From assembly GCA_036257595.1 (NCBI GenBank), contig DATAFF010000119.1, positions 1 to 48,755 of the forward strand: a stretch of DNA of 48,755 bases, written 5' to 3'. This document shows, in pieces, positions 22,998 through 31,994 of this stretch. How positions within the stretch are numbered: the stretch's first letter is position 1; every line of letters begins with the position of its first letter. A model generated the notes under the pieces. That model was not told where the DNA came from, did not search any database, and saw only the letters and a program-made list of their open reading frames with translations. The position numbers were made by a program, and so were the translations under genes. The DNA comes from DATAFF01 sp036257595. GTDB lineage: Bacteria; Pseudomonadota; Alphaproteobacteria; Rhizobiales; Aestuariivirgaceae.

Positions 22998-23918
22998 TCA
23001 GCGACCGTCAAGGCTGAATTGCGATTCGTCCATCAAAGCCCGGCTCGCGGGATCGTAGCGCCTGACCCGTGCCTCGCAGCGCCACACCCCGTCCTGGCGC
23101 CTGATCTGATAAAGATACCATGCGGCGGGCGGATGGCGGGAGGCGCCATTGGCCGACGCCGACGCCGTGCCGACCACATGCACCGGACCATGGCGCGAGT
23201 CGATCGAGATCAGCGAATCGGTATGGTTGTGGCCGTGGAGCACGAGCTCTGCACCCTCGGTTTCGAGCACCGTCTGGAGCGCCGCGGCATCCAGGAGCTC
23301 CTTGCGCGGCTTGGTAAGGCCGGGAAGCGGCGGGTGATGGATGAGCAAAATGCGATAGAAGCCGCGCTTGCGCAGCTCGCCGAGGATTTCCGCCAGCTTT
23401 TCGATCTGGGAATTGCCCATCCGCCCGGTGGCATAGCCGATCGGCTGGGGCAGCGCCGTCGAGACCCCGATCAAGGCAATATTGCGGCGCTGGCGCACGA
23501 AGGGAAAGGGGTTGGCGAGCCCGCCGGTGCCCTGCGCCCCGGCCATCCGCAAGTCCCCGGTCATATAGTCCGACCACAGTCCGAGCCCCTTGTCCCACGA
23601 CATCGGCACATAGGCATCGTGATTGCCGGGCACGAAGGTCAGCTGGTCCGGCCTCGCGAGCGCTGCCAGCCACTGCGCGCCGACGCCGAATTCGAGCTTC
23701 GCCGAGAGATTGATCAGATCTCCGGTCAACGCGATATGGTCCGGATTGAATGCTCTGACGTCCGCCGCGATCAGATTGGCGATAGCTTGCTCATGAATGT
23801 GGCGTCGCCGGAAGCGCCATGATTGATAGCCGAACAACCGCTTGCCGCGCAGCTCCTTCATGGCGAGCCGGGGCAACGGCGCGAGGTGAACGTCGGAAAG
23901 ATGGGCAAGCGTCAGCAT
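22998..23918 (-). CDS. Calcineurin-like metallophosphoesterase
   Basis: A 306-residue phosphoesterase with the full set of two-metal motifs: LSDVHLAP (DxH), TGDLIN (GDxx), VPGNHD (GNHD), LLIHHPPLP (H) and HGHNHT (GHxH). It most resembles the bacterial group acting on phosphodiesters or lipid phosphates (UDP-diacylglucosamine hydrolase, CpdA and related). No signal peptide is seen, so it is cytoplasmic or peripheral. Start: ATG 23918 immediately before LTLAHLSDVH; a GTG at 23939 adds 7 residues. It is the first gene of an operon with lptF and lptG, which hints at phospholipid-type substrates, but this is inference. Confidence 0.85.
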   Translation of the reverse strand: MLTLAHLSDVHLAPLPRLAMKELRGKRLFGYQSWRFRRRHIHEQAIANLIAADVRAFNPDHIALTGDLINLSAKLEFGVGAQWLAALARPDQLTFVPGNHDAYVPMSWDKGLGLWSDYMTGDLRMAGAQGTGGLANPFPFVRQRRNIALIGVSTALPQPIGYATGRMGNSQIEKLAEILGELRKRGFYRILLIHHPPLPGLTKPRKELLDAAALQTVLETEGAELVLHGHNHTDSLISIDSRHGPVHVVGTASASANGASRHPPAAWYLYQIRRQDGVWRCEARVRRYDPASRALMDESQFSLDGR

Positions 23919-23945
23919 CGCCAGATCGTATCGGACCACCAGGCC

Positions 23946-24416
23946 ATGGCGCGCAAGCTCCTGTTCAAGATCGGTTCACGCCTCATTCTCCATCCCTGGT
24001 TCCGTCTGACCCGCGGCATGTCGCTCGGGGTGCGCGGGCTGGTACGTGATGAAAATGGCCGAATCCTGCTGATTCGTCACAGTTATGCGCCGGGCTGGCT
24101 GCTGCCCGGAGGGGGCGTCGAGCGCGGCGAGACCGCCGAGGCAGCGATGATCCGGGAGCTGCGCGAGGAGGCTGGCGTGGTTGCGATCGGCCGGCCGCAG
24201 CTTTTCGGGCTCTATTGCAACGATGCCCAGTTCCGCGGCGATCATGTGGCGCTCTATACGGTGAACGCGTTCTCCCTCGAGCCGTTTGCCAGCACCGCCG
24301 AGGTGCTCGAGGCGCGGTTTTTCCAGCTGAGCGAGCTTCCCGACACGACGAGCGGCGGGACGCGGCGGCGGATCGCCGAGGTCACGGGAGGAACTGCACC
24401 CGCTCCGCACTGGTGA
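23946..24416 (+). CDS. Nudix hydrolase
   Basis: A 156-residue protein with a complete Nudix box, GGGVERGETAEAAMIRELREEAG, matching Gx5Ex7REUxEExGU, at about residues 56-78. Before it are GMSLGVRGLVRDENGRILLIRHSY and PGWLLPGG. This arrangement is typical of a Hyphomicrobiales Nudix group of unknown substrate; nucleoside diphosphate derivatives are likely. It is divergent from the metallophosphoesterase; the two ATGs are only 27 bp apart and neither has a clear ribosome site. A longer reading from 23823 would overlap the phosphoesterase gene and is less likely. Confidence 0.82.
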   Translation: MARKLLFKIGSRLILHPWFRLTRGMSLGVRGLVRDENGRILLIRHSYAPGWLLPGGGVERGETAEAAMIRELREEAGVVAIGRPQLFGLYCNDAQFRGDHVALYTVNAFSLEPFASTAEVLEARFFQLSELPDTTSGGTRRRIAEVTGGTAPAPHW

Positions 24417-24432
24417 AAATTTTGGTTTCACC
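24412..24432. terminator. Hairpin at the 3' end of the Nudix gene
   Basis: GGTGAAA (24412-24418) pairs with TTTCACC (24426-24432) across a 7-nt loop; the left arm includes the TGA stop. It lacks a T-run, so it may be a weak or Rho-assisted terminator. The remaining 175 bp up to the GNAT gene hold nothing else I can identify. Confidence 0.35.
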
Positions 24433-24607
24433 GACTTGTAATTTCTGATAATCGCGCAATCTGAGATCGGCTGAAGGATCATGGACCGAAAGTGAGCCAC
24501 GAGGTGACCAGGAAGGAATCGCGACGACGAAGGGCCTGAGCGCCCTGTTCGTCACCGGTGCCGCGTCTCGTCGGTGCCCCTGTTCCATCCCTCCTGAGTG
24601 ACCTTCG

Positions 24608-25276
24608 ATGACAACGATCTCCTTCTCCCTTGTGCCCTGCACGCCTGGCGACCATGACGGCACCGAGCGTCTGCTCGATATCTGCTTCGGCCTTGGGCGT
24701 CGGACCAGGACATCCTACCGTCTGCGCGAAGGCGAAGAGGCCGTGCCGGGCCTGTCCTTCCTCGCCCGCACCGACAAGGTCGCGCTTGCCGGCGTCATCA
24801 GCTATTGGCGGGTGTTCATCGGCGAGCGGGCCATGCCGGCGCTGCTCCTCGGGCCGTTGGCGGTGCATCCCAATCTCCAGGGTCAGGGGATCGGCCGCGC
24901 CCTGATGCAGCACACGCTGGCACTCGCCAGGGCCCGCGGCGAGCGGCTGGTCATCCTGGTTGGCGACGAGCCCTATTATGCCCGGGTTGGGTTTCGCAAG
25001 GTTCCGGAATGGCGTCTGGTCATGCCCGGCCATGTCGACCCTGAGCGTCTGCTGTATCTCGAGCTCGTCGAAGGCGCGCTTGACGATGCCGCGGGGCTGG
25101 TCCTGTCGCCGTCGCGGCTGCCGCAGGAACGGGCAGCCTCAACGACCCTCGCGGTACCACATCAGGCTTATCAACGCGAGCAGCAGGGCAAGCGAGATCA
25201 GCGAGCCGAACAGCGGGAACCGTTCAATTTCTTTGACTCGGTAGCTGTTGTTGGCCTTAAGGCCGAGCCAGCCTGA
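24608..25276 (+). CDS. GNAT family N-acetyltransferase (YhbS-like)
   Basis: A 222-residue frame of which about 170 residues form a GNAT domain. The acetyl-CoA loop is LGPLAVHPNLQGQGIGRALM (Q/RxxGxG/A as QGQGIG), followed by GERLVILVGDEPYYARVGFRK, the YhbS-type (COG3153) signature. The substrate is unknown. The last 46 residues overlap the converging 700-residue membrane protein gene by 138 bp and look like read-through of non-coding sense: arginine- and glutamine-rich, with no family similarity. An ancestral stop near residue 178 may have been lost. It is not the bacterial ceramide synthase, which is much longer. Confidence 0.78.
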   Translation: MTTISFSLVPCTPGDHDGTERLLDICFGLGRRTRTSYRLREGEEAVPGLSFLARTDKVALAGVISYWRVFIGERAMPALLLGPLAVHPNLQGQGIGRALMQHTLALARARGERLVILVGDEPYYARVGFRKVPEWRLVMPGHVDPERLLYLELVEGALDDAAGLVLSPSRLPQERAASTTLAVPHQAYQREQQGKRDQRAEQREPFNFFDSVAVVGLKAEPA

Positions 25277-27241
25277 GCCGGCCATCGAGCGGCCGGGGCG
25301 CACCATGGCGAGCCGCGGCACCGCGGTGCGCCCGCCATTGTCGAGCCACATGATGCTGCCGCCGGTCGCTTCGGCAACCGGCCGCAGGATCTCTTCGGTG
25401 GCGATCACATCGCCGCTCTCGCGCCGATCGGCGCTCCCCGCCGCTGCCACTGTCGACAATTTTCCATCGGTTAGGCGATGCAGCCCCGCTTCCGACACCG
25501 TCAGGCGGCCCTGGAACAGCCCCGGCAGGCGCTGTTCGAGCTTGACGGTCGCCGTCTTGCCGGATGGCGAGGTCACCGTCACATCGGCCGACTCTTCCGC
25601 CATGGTGCGCCGCTCGATGATGAGGTCGCTGCCTTGCTGGCGACCGCTCAGCGCCTCCTCTTCGAGCTCCGGTTCCTTCATCGACCAATGCGCCATCCGC
25701 CGCAGCAGCTCGGCTTGCGGGCCGCCGCCCTCGAAGCCGCGCGTCCACAGCCAGGCATGGTCGGAGAGCAGCAGCGCCACGCGGCCCTCGCCGGCCCGCG
25801 ACAGCACCATCAACGGCTGATCCTCGGCCCCCGACATCACGACGTCGCCTTCGCGCGGCTCCGCCTTGATCAGCCTGAGCCAGCGGCCCCAGCTCGGCCC
25901 CTCGACCAGCTTGCCCTGTTGGTCGCGCCGGCCGGCGCCGGGCAGGCCGCGGGTCACCGGATGCCGCTCGCCCTTGGCCGTCACCTCCGGCTTGAACGGC
26001 ACCGTCATCACCTCGCCAAGCGGAATGGCCGGCAGCACCGTCGACAGCGGCGTGTTGTAGAGGCTGAGCGCCGAGGCATAGTCCGGCCCGGCATTGACCA
26101 GCACCGCGCCGCCGCGTTCGACATATTCGGCAATGTTGGCGATATAGGCCATCGGCAGCACGCCGCGCCGTTGATAACGGTCGAAAATGATAAGGTCGAA
26201 CTCCGAGAGCTTGTCGACGAACAGCTCCCGCGTCGGGAAGGCGATCAGCGACAATTCCTTGATCGGCGTGCCGTCCTGCTTCTCCGGCGGCCTGAGAATG
26301 GTGAAATGCACGAGATCGACCGAGGCATCCGCCTTGAGCAGATTGCGCCAGGTCCGCTCGCCGGGATGCGGCTCGCCCGACACCAGCAGCACCCTGAGCC
26401 GGTCGCGCACGCCTTCGGTCGACACGATCGCCCGGTTGTTCTGCAGCGTGATCTCGCCCTTGAGCTCGGGAACCGCGAGCTCGACCAGGTTCTGTCCGCC
26501 ATGGCCGATCTTGACACCGGCCTCCGCGAGCTGCCCCGGCATCACCGACATGGTGCCCGCTGCATTGCCGTCGACCGAGATCGCGACCTCGACCGGCCCC
26601 TGCGCCTCGGCGGGGACATTGTGATCGTCGATCCGGAAGCGGATTTTGAGCTCCTGGCCGACGATGCCGAATTTCGGCACATGCACCAGCGCGATCCGGC
26701 GGTCGATCTCGCTGCGCTCGCCGGTGATCAGTGAATGGATCGGTCCGGCATAGCCCGGCAGCGGCTGGCCCTCCGGCACGTCATGGACCTGGCCGTCGGT
26801 GACCAGGATGGCGCCGGCAAAGCGCTCCGGGGGAATATCCGACAGGGCATCGCGCAGAGCCCGGAACAACCGCGTCCCGTCCTCGCCCGAGGTGACGCCC
26901 GAGCGCGCGCTGACCACCCTGAGATCGAGATTGCCGAGCGCCTTGGCTTCCGCCGCGATGCGCGTCGCCGCATCGTCGGTCCGCTGCCGTCGCTGGCCGA
27001 TCGCCTGGCTCTGACTCTCATCCTTGACCAGCACCGCGATATCCGGCAGCGGCGCCCGGTCCTCGCGCTGCAGTGACGGGCCGGTGAGCGCCAGGATCAC
27101 CGCGGCCAGCGCCAGCAGCCGCAACGCCGAGCCGCGCAAGGACCCGCGCCAGGCGAGTATCACCAGGACGAGCCCGACGGCGCCCAGCACCGCGATCACC
27201 AGCGGCGGAACGAGCGGGGCGAAGGCGAGATGCCAGCTCAT
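25139..27241 (-). CDS. Large membrane protein of the MoxR/DUF58/DUF4159 operon
   Basis: A 700-residue protein with two N-terminal helices (about 7-30 and 38-54), a long cytoplasm- or periplasm-facing middle and a C-terminal helix ending WYREGR. The middle starts with a degenerate von Willebrand A-like fold (DIAVLVKDESQSQ, AGAILVTDGQVHDVPEG) and continues with a glutamine-amidotransferase-like Rossmann region (LIIFDRYQRRGVLP, GGAVLVNAGPDYAS). It is often annotated only as a membrane protein. It is translationally linked to the DUF4159 gene (ATGA overlap at 27238-27241). The operon partners suggest a chaperone-like or cell-envelope integrity complex; the true role is unknown. Confidence 0.75.
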   Translation of the reverse strand: MSWHLAFAPLVPPLVIAVLGAVGLVLVILAWRGSLRGSALRLLALAAVILALTGPSLQREDRAPLPDIAVLVKDESQSQAIGQRRQRTDDAATRIAAEAKALGNLDLRVVSARSGVTSGEDGTRLFRALRDALSDIPPERFAGAILVTDGQVHDVPEGQPLPGYAGPIHSLITGERSEIDRRIALVHVPKFGIVGQELKIRFRIDDHNVPAEAQGPVEVAISVDGNAAGTMSVMPGQLAEAGVKIGHGGQNLVELAVPELKGEITLQNNRAIVSTEGVRDRLRVLLVSGEPHPGERTWRNLLKADASVDLVHFTILRPPEKQDGTPIKELSLIAFPTRELFVDKLSEFDLIIFDRYQRRGVLPMAYIANIAEYVERGGAVLVNAGPDYASALSLYNTPLSTVLPAIPLGEVMTVPFKPEVTAKGERHPVTRGLPGAGRRDQQGKLVEGPSWGRWLRLIKAEPREGDVVMSGAEDQPLMVLSRAGEGRVALLLSDHAWLWTRGFEGGGPQAELLRRMAHWSMKEPELEEEALSGRQQGSDLIIERRTMAEESADVTVTSPSGKTATVKLEQRLPGLFQGRLTVSEAGLHRLTDGKLSTVAAAGSADRRESGDVIATEEILRPVAEATGGSIMWLDNGGRTAVPRLAMVRPGRSMAGSGWLGLKANNSYRVKEIERFPLFGSLISLALLLALISLMWYREGR

Positions 27242-30063
27242 TGGCCCAGCCGCTCCAGCAGGGCAGGCACATGCACCTGATCGGCTTTGTAATTGCCGGT
27301 CAGCGCATACATCACGACATTGATGCCGACGCGGAACGCCATCTCGCGCTGGAGCTCGCCCCCCGGCACGGCGGGATAGAGCGCCTCGCCATTGGTCCCG
27401 GTCGACCAAGCCGCAGCATAATCATTTGAACCGATAATGATCGTGGTCACGCCATCGGCATTGCCGGTGCTGCCGTTAACGGCCGGCGCGCCCTTGCCGT
27501 TCTCCGATGCCTCGACCCAAAGCTGGCCGCTGGCATAGCGCCCCGGGAAGCTCTGCATCAGGTAAAAGGCCTTGGTCAGCACATGCTCCGGCGGCACCGG
27601 CTCGAGCGGCGGAATGTCGAGCGATTCGAGAATGCGCCGGAGCGCCCGGCCGGCCGGCGTCGTCTCGCCCAGCATGCCGGCGGTGCCATCCTCGGCATCG
27701 CGGGTGTCGAAGAAGATGGTGCCGCCGTTCTTCATATACGCATCGAGCTTAGCCACCGTCTCGGGGGATGGTGCCGGCATGTCCGGCGTGACCGGCCAGT
27801 AGAGCAGGGGGAAGAACACGATCTCGTCCCGCTCGATATCGATGCCGACCGGTGTCCCGGGCTCAACCGCCGTGCGCTGCACCAGGATGTCGCCAAGGCC
27901 GGTCAGTCCCGACAGGCTGACCTCGTCGACCTGGCGGCTGCCGGTCATCACATAGGCAAGTCGCGTCTCGCTTGCCGCCTGGACGGCGAAGCGCTCCTTG
28001 GGTGACAGCGTGGTGCTCTCCTGGGCATTGAGGCCCGGCATTGCCGGCATCGAGCCGGCTAGCACCGCCAGCAGCACCAGCGCGCTGCGCGCCGGCCTGA
28101 GCCGCTTCAGCGCACCGCTCAGGGCGAGCATGATCGCGCTGTCGGCGAGGAGAGCCAGCAAGGCCGCGAGGAACAGCGCCGGAGCGAGCGCCAGCGAGGC
28201 GCGCGGCGCATAGCTTGCGATCTGGATTCCGGCCGGCAGCGGGCCGATCGCCGCGAGCGCATCGCCGGCCGGCGCGATGTTGATGGCGTGCTGGCCGCTC
28301 CGCCCGCCATAGAGCCCGGCCGGATGGCGCATCGTGGCGGTCACCTTGCCGATCTCCTCCGCGGCGATCGGCTCGGCATTGACTGTCGGCGCCGTGAGCT
28401 CGCCAAAGCCGTTCAGCGTCCGGCTCGGTGCGAAGGATTCAGCACCGGTGGCCGATGCTGCCTTCTGCGAGCCGGCGCCGCGCGCCATGTCGACGATGCG
28501 CTCGAGCATCGACACGAAGAGGCCGGACAACGGCAGGTTCGACCAGTCGGCATTGGCCGTCACATGGAACAGCACCACCATCCCGTCGCCCTGCTGATTG
28601 GCCGTCACCAGCGGTGTGCCGTCCTGCAGCGTCGCCCAGGTTCGCGCCGCGAGATCGGGCGAAGGCTCTGCCAGCACCTGCCGCGTCACCTTGATCGAGG
28701 GATCGCCGGCGAGACCGGCAAAGGGCGTGCCATTGGCGAAAGGCGCAAGCCCCTGCGGCTCCTCCCAGGACAGCGCGCTGCCGAGCGACCGCCCGCCGGT
28801 CCTGAGCTCGACCGGGATCAGCTCGTCCGCGCCCGCCGCCAGCCGCGGGCCGGCAAACCGCACCAGCACGCCGCCACCCTCGACGAACCGCGTCAGCCGG
28901 TCCTTCAGATCGGGCGACAGCGTGCCGATATCGGCCAGCACGATCATCGACAGGCCGCGCTCCATCCGGGTGGCGAGATCGGCCGGATCCTGAGCCTGCT
29001 CGATCTCGGCCGTCGGCTGCAGCGCCCGGCTGACATAATAGAGCGGCGACAAAAGCGGCTGCGCCTGCTCGATATTCGCGCCCGACAGCAGCGCCACGCT
29101 CTTGCGGCGATAGCGGTCGTCGAACAGGAACACGCTGCCGGCCGAGCGCTCGCCGGCGATCTCCAGCCGCGCCGCTTCATTGCGCAGCTCGATCGGCAGC
29201 TCGATATCGGCCTCGGCCTTGCCGGCATTGGTCGGGAAGGTGAGCTCCAGGCTCGCCAGATTGCGGCCGTTCAGCGCCGAGAGATGGACGATCTCGCCGC
29301 GCGCCGCAGTCTGCGGCACCCTCAGTGCCTTGACCTTGAGGCGCCCCGAGGCGAGCGTCGGCGCCGCCAGCGCCAGTGCCGTGTCGGCGCCGCTCGGCAG
29401 CAGCACCTCGACTCGCGCCCGCCCCTGCGCCAGCTTGGTCAATTGCTCGGCAAACGCTCGCGCCGCTCCATCGTCGATGCCATCGGCCAGCCACACCACC
29501 CTGAGCGGCTCGGCCGTTGCAAAGCTCAAGGCCAGCCGGCGCGCCAGGGCCGGTCGGTCGAGCTGCACGGCCTGCGGTTCGACGGTGGCGATCTTGCGCC
29601 GGATCTCCGCGGCGGGAAGCAGCGTGATGTCCTCGCGGAGCGCTGCGGCGGCAGTACTGGCAAAGGCAACCGGCGTCGCGTTCGACTCGGCATCGGCGAG
29701 CAGGCGGTCCAGCGCATCGCGCCGCCGGTCCCAGTTCTTGCCCGATGCCCAGCCATTGTCGAGCACGATGAGCAGCGGGCCCGAGCCGACGACCGCCGGC
29801 CCGCCCGGATTGTATGACGGGCCTGACACCGCCAGGATCAGCAATGCCGCCAGTGCCATGCGCAGGAGCAGCAGCCACCACGGCATCTTGTCGGGTTGCT
29901 CCTCGCGCGAGATCAGATCGCGCAGCAGCCTGAAAGGCGGAAAGCGCACCATCAGCGGCCGTGGCGGCGTGAATCGCAACAGCCACCAGATTGCCGGAAG
30001 CGCCAGGAGGGCCAGCAGTGCCAGCGGATTGGCGAAGGAGAGGGCGGCGATGCTGAACGGCAT
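27238..30063 (-). CDS. BatA-like N-terminal domain / DUF4159 protein
   Basis: A 941-residue protein. The N-terminus has the BatA-type double helix (FANPLALLALLALPAIWWLL and WWLLLLRMALAALLILAV), then a VWA-like segment beginning LLIVLDNGWASGKNWDRRRDAL. Further hydrophobic spans lie at about 635-655 and 670-690. The final 200 or so residues form DUF4159: RLAYVMTGSRQVDEVS, FPLLYWPVTPDMPAPS, GGTIFFDTRDAEDG, and GINVVMYALTGNYKADQVHVPALLERLGQ at the end. Found as a set with MoxR, DUF58 and the 700-residue protein, it probably forms a membrane complex driven by the MoxR ATPase. Start ATG at 30063 follows the DUF58 stop by 1 bp. Confidence 0.85.
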   Translation of the reverse strand: MPFSIAALSFANPLALLALLALPAIWWLLRFTPPRPLMVRFPPFRLLRDLISREEQPDKMPWWLLLLRMALAALLILAVSGPSYNPGGPAVVGSGPLLIVLDNGWASGKNWDRRRDALDRLLADAESNATPVAFASTAAAALREDITLLPAAEIRRKIATVEPQAVQLDRPALARRLALSFATAEPLRVVWLADGIDDGAARAFAEQLTKLAQGRARVEVLLPSGADTALALAAPTLASGRLKVKALRVPQTAARGEIVHLSALNGRNLASLELTFPTNAGKAEADIELPIELRNEAARLEIAGERSAGSVFLFDDRYRRKSVALLSGANIEQAQPLLSPLYYVSRALQPTAEIEQAQDPADLATRMERGLSMIVLADIGTLSPDLKDRLTRFVEGGGVLVRFAGPRLAAGADELIPVELRTGGRSLGSALSWEEPQGLAPFANGTPFAGLAGDPSIKVTRQVLAEPSPDLAARTWATLQDGTPLVTANQQGDGMVVLFHVTANADWSNLPLSGLFVSMLERIVDMARGAGSQKAASATGAESFAPSRTLNGFGELTAPTVNAEPIAAEEIGKVTATMRHPAGLYGGRSGQHAINIAPAGDALAAIGPLPAGIQIASYAPRASLALAPALFLAALLALLADSAIMLALSGALKRLRPARSALVLLAVLAGSMPAMPGLNAQESTTLSPKERFAVQAASETRLAYVMTGSRQVDEVSLSGLTGLGDILVQRTAVEPGTPVGIDIERDEIVFFPLLYWPVTPDMPAPSPETVAKLDAYMKNGGTIFFDTRDAEDGTAGMLGETTPAGRALRRILESLDIPPLEPVPPEHVLTKAFYLMQSFPGRYASGQLWVEASENGKGAPAVNGSTGNADGVTTIIIGSNDYAAAWSTGTNGEALYPAVPGGELQREMAFRVGINVVMYALTGNYKADQVHVPALLERLGQ

Positions 30064-30064
30064 C

Positions 30065-30985
30065 TCAGCCCGCCACTCTCGGACGACGGTCCGATTGCCG
30101 ACCGGAAATCAAGCCGTAAAGCGACAACAGGACGCTATGCGGCGGCCGATCGGTGCGATGGGTGGTGAAGCTCCAGCCGAGCTTGCGAGTCAGGTCCTTC
30201 AGCGCCTCGCGATGGAGTGCCAGCCGGCGGGCATAGGGCTCCTTCAGCGTCTCGGCGCGCCCGGCGATCAGCCGCTCCTCGCCGACAAATTCGATGAACT
30301 CGGTGCGTCCCACATAGGGCAGGCTCTCCTCTGCCGGATCGACCACCTGCAGCAGATGGCCCCTCACACCTTCCGCGGCAAAGCCGGTGAGGAGCTTGGT
30401 GGTCTCGGGGATTGACGAGAAGAAGTCGCTGACCAGCACGCAGGTGGCGTAGCGCGGCAGCCGCACCGCCTTCGGCAGGTCGGCATTGGCGCGCACCGGA
30501 TCGGCCTGCAGCCATTCCGCGACATTGGTGAGCGCCATCCTCGTATGGCCCGGCGGGTGGGGGCTGCCGAGCGCCGTCACCCGCTCACCGCCCCTGACCG
30601 CCAGCGCCGCCAGCGCCATCGCGATGAGTGTCGCCCGGTCGCGCTTGGTCACCGATGCCAGCGACGAGCGGAACGACATTCCGGGCGCGCGCGACGCCCA
30701 GACATAGAGCGTGTTGCTCGCCGCCCATTCGTTCTCGCGGATCAGCATGCGCTCCGACCGCGCCGATTTGCGCCAGTCGATCCGGTTGGCGGCATCGCCG
30801 AAGCTGTACTGGCGATATTGCCAGAAATCTTCGCCCGGCCCGGCGCGGCGGCGTCCATGCACGCCCTGGATCACCGAGACGGCGATACGATCGGCGGCGA
30901 CCAGCAGCGGCGGCAACGCCGCGCCCAGCAGCTGGCCACGATGGCGCAGCGCGTCGGCGCGATGCAGTTGCGTGCGGGTCTCCAT
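30065..30985 (-). CDS. DUF58 domain protein
   Basis: A 306-residue protein. The DUF58 signature is visible as GRRRAGPGEDFWQYRQYSFGDAANRIDWRKSARSERMLIRENEW at about residues 45-88, followed by a VWA-like fold with CVLVSDFF. DUF58 proteins are partners of MoxR AAA+ ATPases, and the gene follows moxR by 3 bp. No membrane helix is seen, unlike some family members. Role inferred from family: adaptor or substrate of MoxR in envelope or metalloenzyme maturation. Confidence 0.85.
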   Translation of the reverse strand: METRTQLHRADALRHRGQLLGAALPPLLVAADRIAVSVIQGVHGRRRAGPGEDFWQYRQYSFGDAANRIDWRKSARSERMLIRENEWAASNTLYVWASRAPGMSFRSSLASVTKRDRATLIAMALAALAVRGGERVTALGSPHPPGHTRMALTNVAEWLQADPVRANADLPKAVRLPRYATCVLVSDFFSSIPETTKLLTGFAAEGVRGHLLQVVDPAEESLPYVGRTEFIEFVGEERLIAGRAETLKEPYARRLALHREALKDLTRKLGWSFTTHRTDRPPHSVLLSLYGLISGRQSDRRPRVAG

Positions 30986-30988
30986 CCC

Positions 30989-31987
30989 TTAGCCGAGCGG
31001 TCCGGTCAGCCGGTCGATCACGTCGTCGAGGCCGGTGCCTTCGGCGCGGGCCGCGAAGGTGACCGCCATGCGGTGGCGCAGCACCGGCTTGGCCAGGGCC
31101 ACGACATCCTCGAGCGAGGGCGAGAGTCGGCCATCGAGCAGCGCCCGCGCCCTGACGCCGAGCATCAGCGCCTGGCTCGCCCGCGGGCCCGGACCCCAGG
31201 AGATGGTGTTGTTCACGTAATCGCTCGAATCGGCGCCCGGACGAGCCGAGCGCACCAGGGAAAGAATGGCATCGGCGACCGTTTCCCCGACCGGGATCAT
31301 GCGCACCAGCCGCTGTGCCCGCTTGAGCTCGGCGGTCGAGAACACCGGCGGCGCCTCCGGCTCGTCATTGCCGGTGGTGGCGAACAGCATGCGCCGCTCG
31401 GCCTCGAGATCGGGATAGGGGACGTCGATCTCGAGCAGGAAACGGTCGAGCTGCGCTTCTGGCAGCGGATAGGTTCCCTCCTGCTCGATCGGATTCTGGG
31501 TGGCAAGCACATGGAACGGACTCGGCAGGTCATGCCGGACGCCGGCAACCGTCACATGATGCTCCTGCATCGCCTGGAGCAGCGCCGACTGGGTTCGCGG
31601 GCTCGCGCGGTTGATCTCGTCCGCCATCAGGAGCTGGCAGAACACCGGTCCCGGGATGAAGCGGAAATGCCGCCGCCCCTGGTCGCTCTCCTCCAGCACC
31701 TCGGCGCCGACGATGTCGGCCGGCATCAGGTCGGGGGTGAATTGCACCCGCTTCTCGTCGAGCCCGAGCACCCGCCCGAGATTGATCGCGAGCTTGGTCT
31801 TGGCGAGCCCCGGCGCGCCGACCAGCAGCGCATGGCCGCCGCCGAGAATGGCGGTCAGAGCAAGCGCAATGACCTCGTCCTGGCCAAAAATGACCCGCCC
31901 CATCGATTCGCGCACCCGTTGCAGCCGGTCGGCCGTGGTTTCGAGCTCGTCCAGTATCCGCCGGTCCGCTTCGTTGATGCTGTTCAT
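30989..31987 (-). CDS. moxR: MoxR family AAA+ ATPase
   Basis: A 332-residue AAA+ ATPase. Walker A is a MoxR-type LLVGAPGLAKTKLA (about 51-64), Walker B LLMADEINRASPRTQSALLQAM with the acidic pair in the middle, sensor 1 VLATQNPIEQEGTYPLPEAQLDRF, and the C-terminal lid with SWGPGPRASQALMLGVRA. MoxR ATPases remodel or mature protein complexes with VWA-domain partners, which here are encoded downstream. The ATG at 31987 starts MNSINEADRR; a longer frame upstream lacks similarity. A -10-like element lies only 7 bp before this ATG, and no ribosome site is seen. Confidence 0.92.
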   Translation of the reverse strand: MNSINEADRRILDELETTADRLQRVRESMGRVIFGQDEVIALALTAILGGGHALLVGAPGLAKTKLAINLGRVLGLDEKRVQFTPDLMPADIVGAEVLEESDQGRRHFRFIPGPVFCQLLMADEINRASPRTQSALLQAMQEHHVTVAGVRHDLPSPFHVLATQNPIEQEGTYPLPEAQLDRFLLEIDVPYPDLEAERRMLFATTGNDEPEAPPVFSTAELKRAQRLVRMIPVGETVADAILSLVRSARPGADSSDYVNNTISWGPGPRASQALMLGVRARALLDGRLSPSLEDVVALAKPVLRHRMAVTFAARAEGTGLDDVIDRLTGPLG

Positions 31988-31994
31988 GGCCGTT

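Noticed and set aside
24608..25276. GNAT protein as the missing ceramide synthase
   Set aside because: It is short and of the YhbS type with no lipid-related features; the known bCerS is a much longer protein.
28288..29817. A 509-residue plus-strand frame inside the DUF4159 gene
   Set aside because: Antisense shadow of a well-supported gene with R/H/Q-rich composition.
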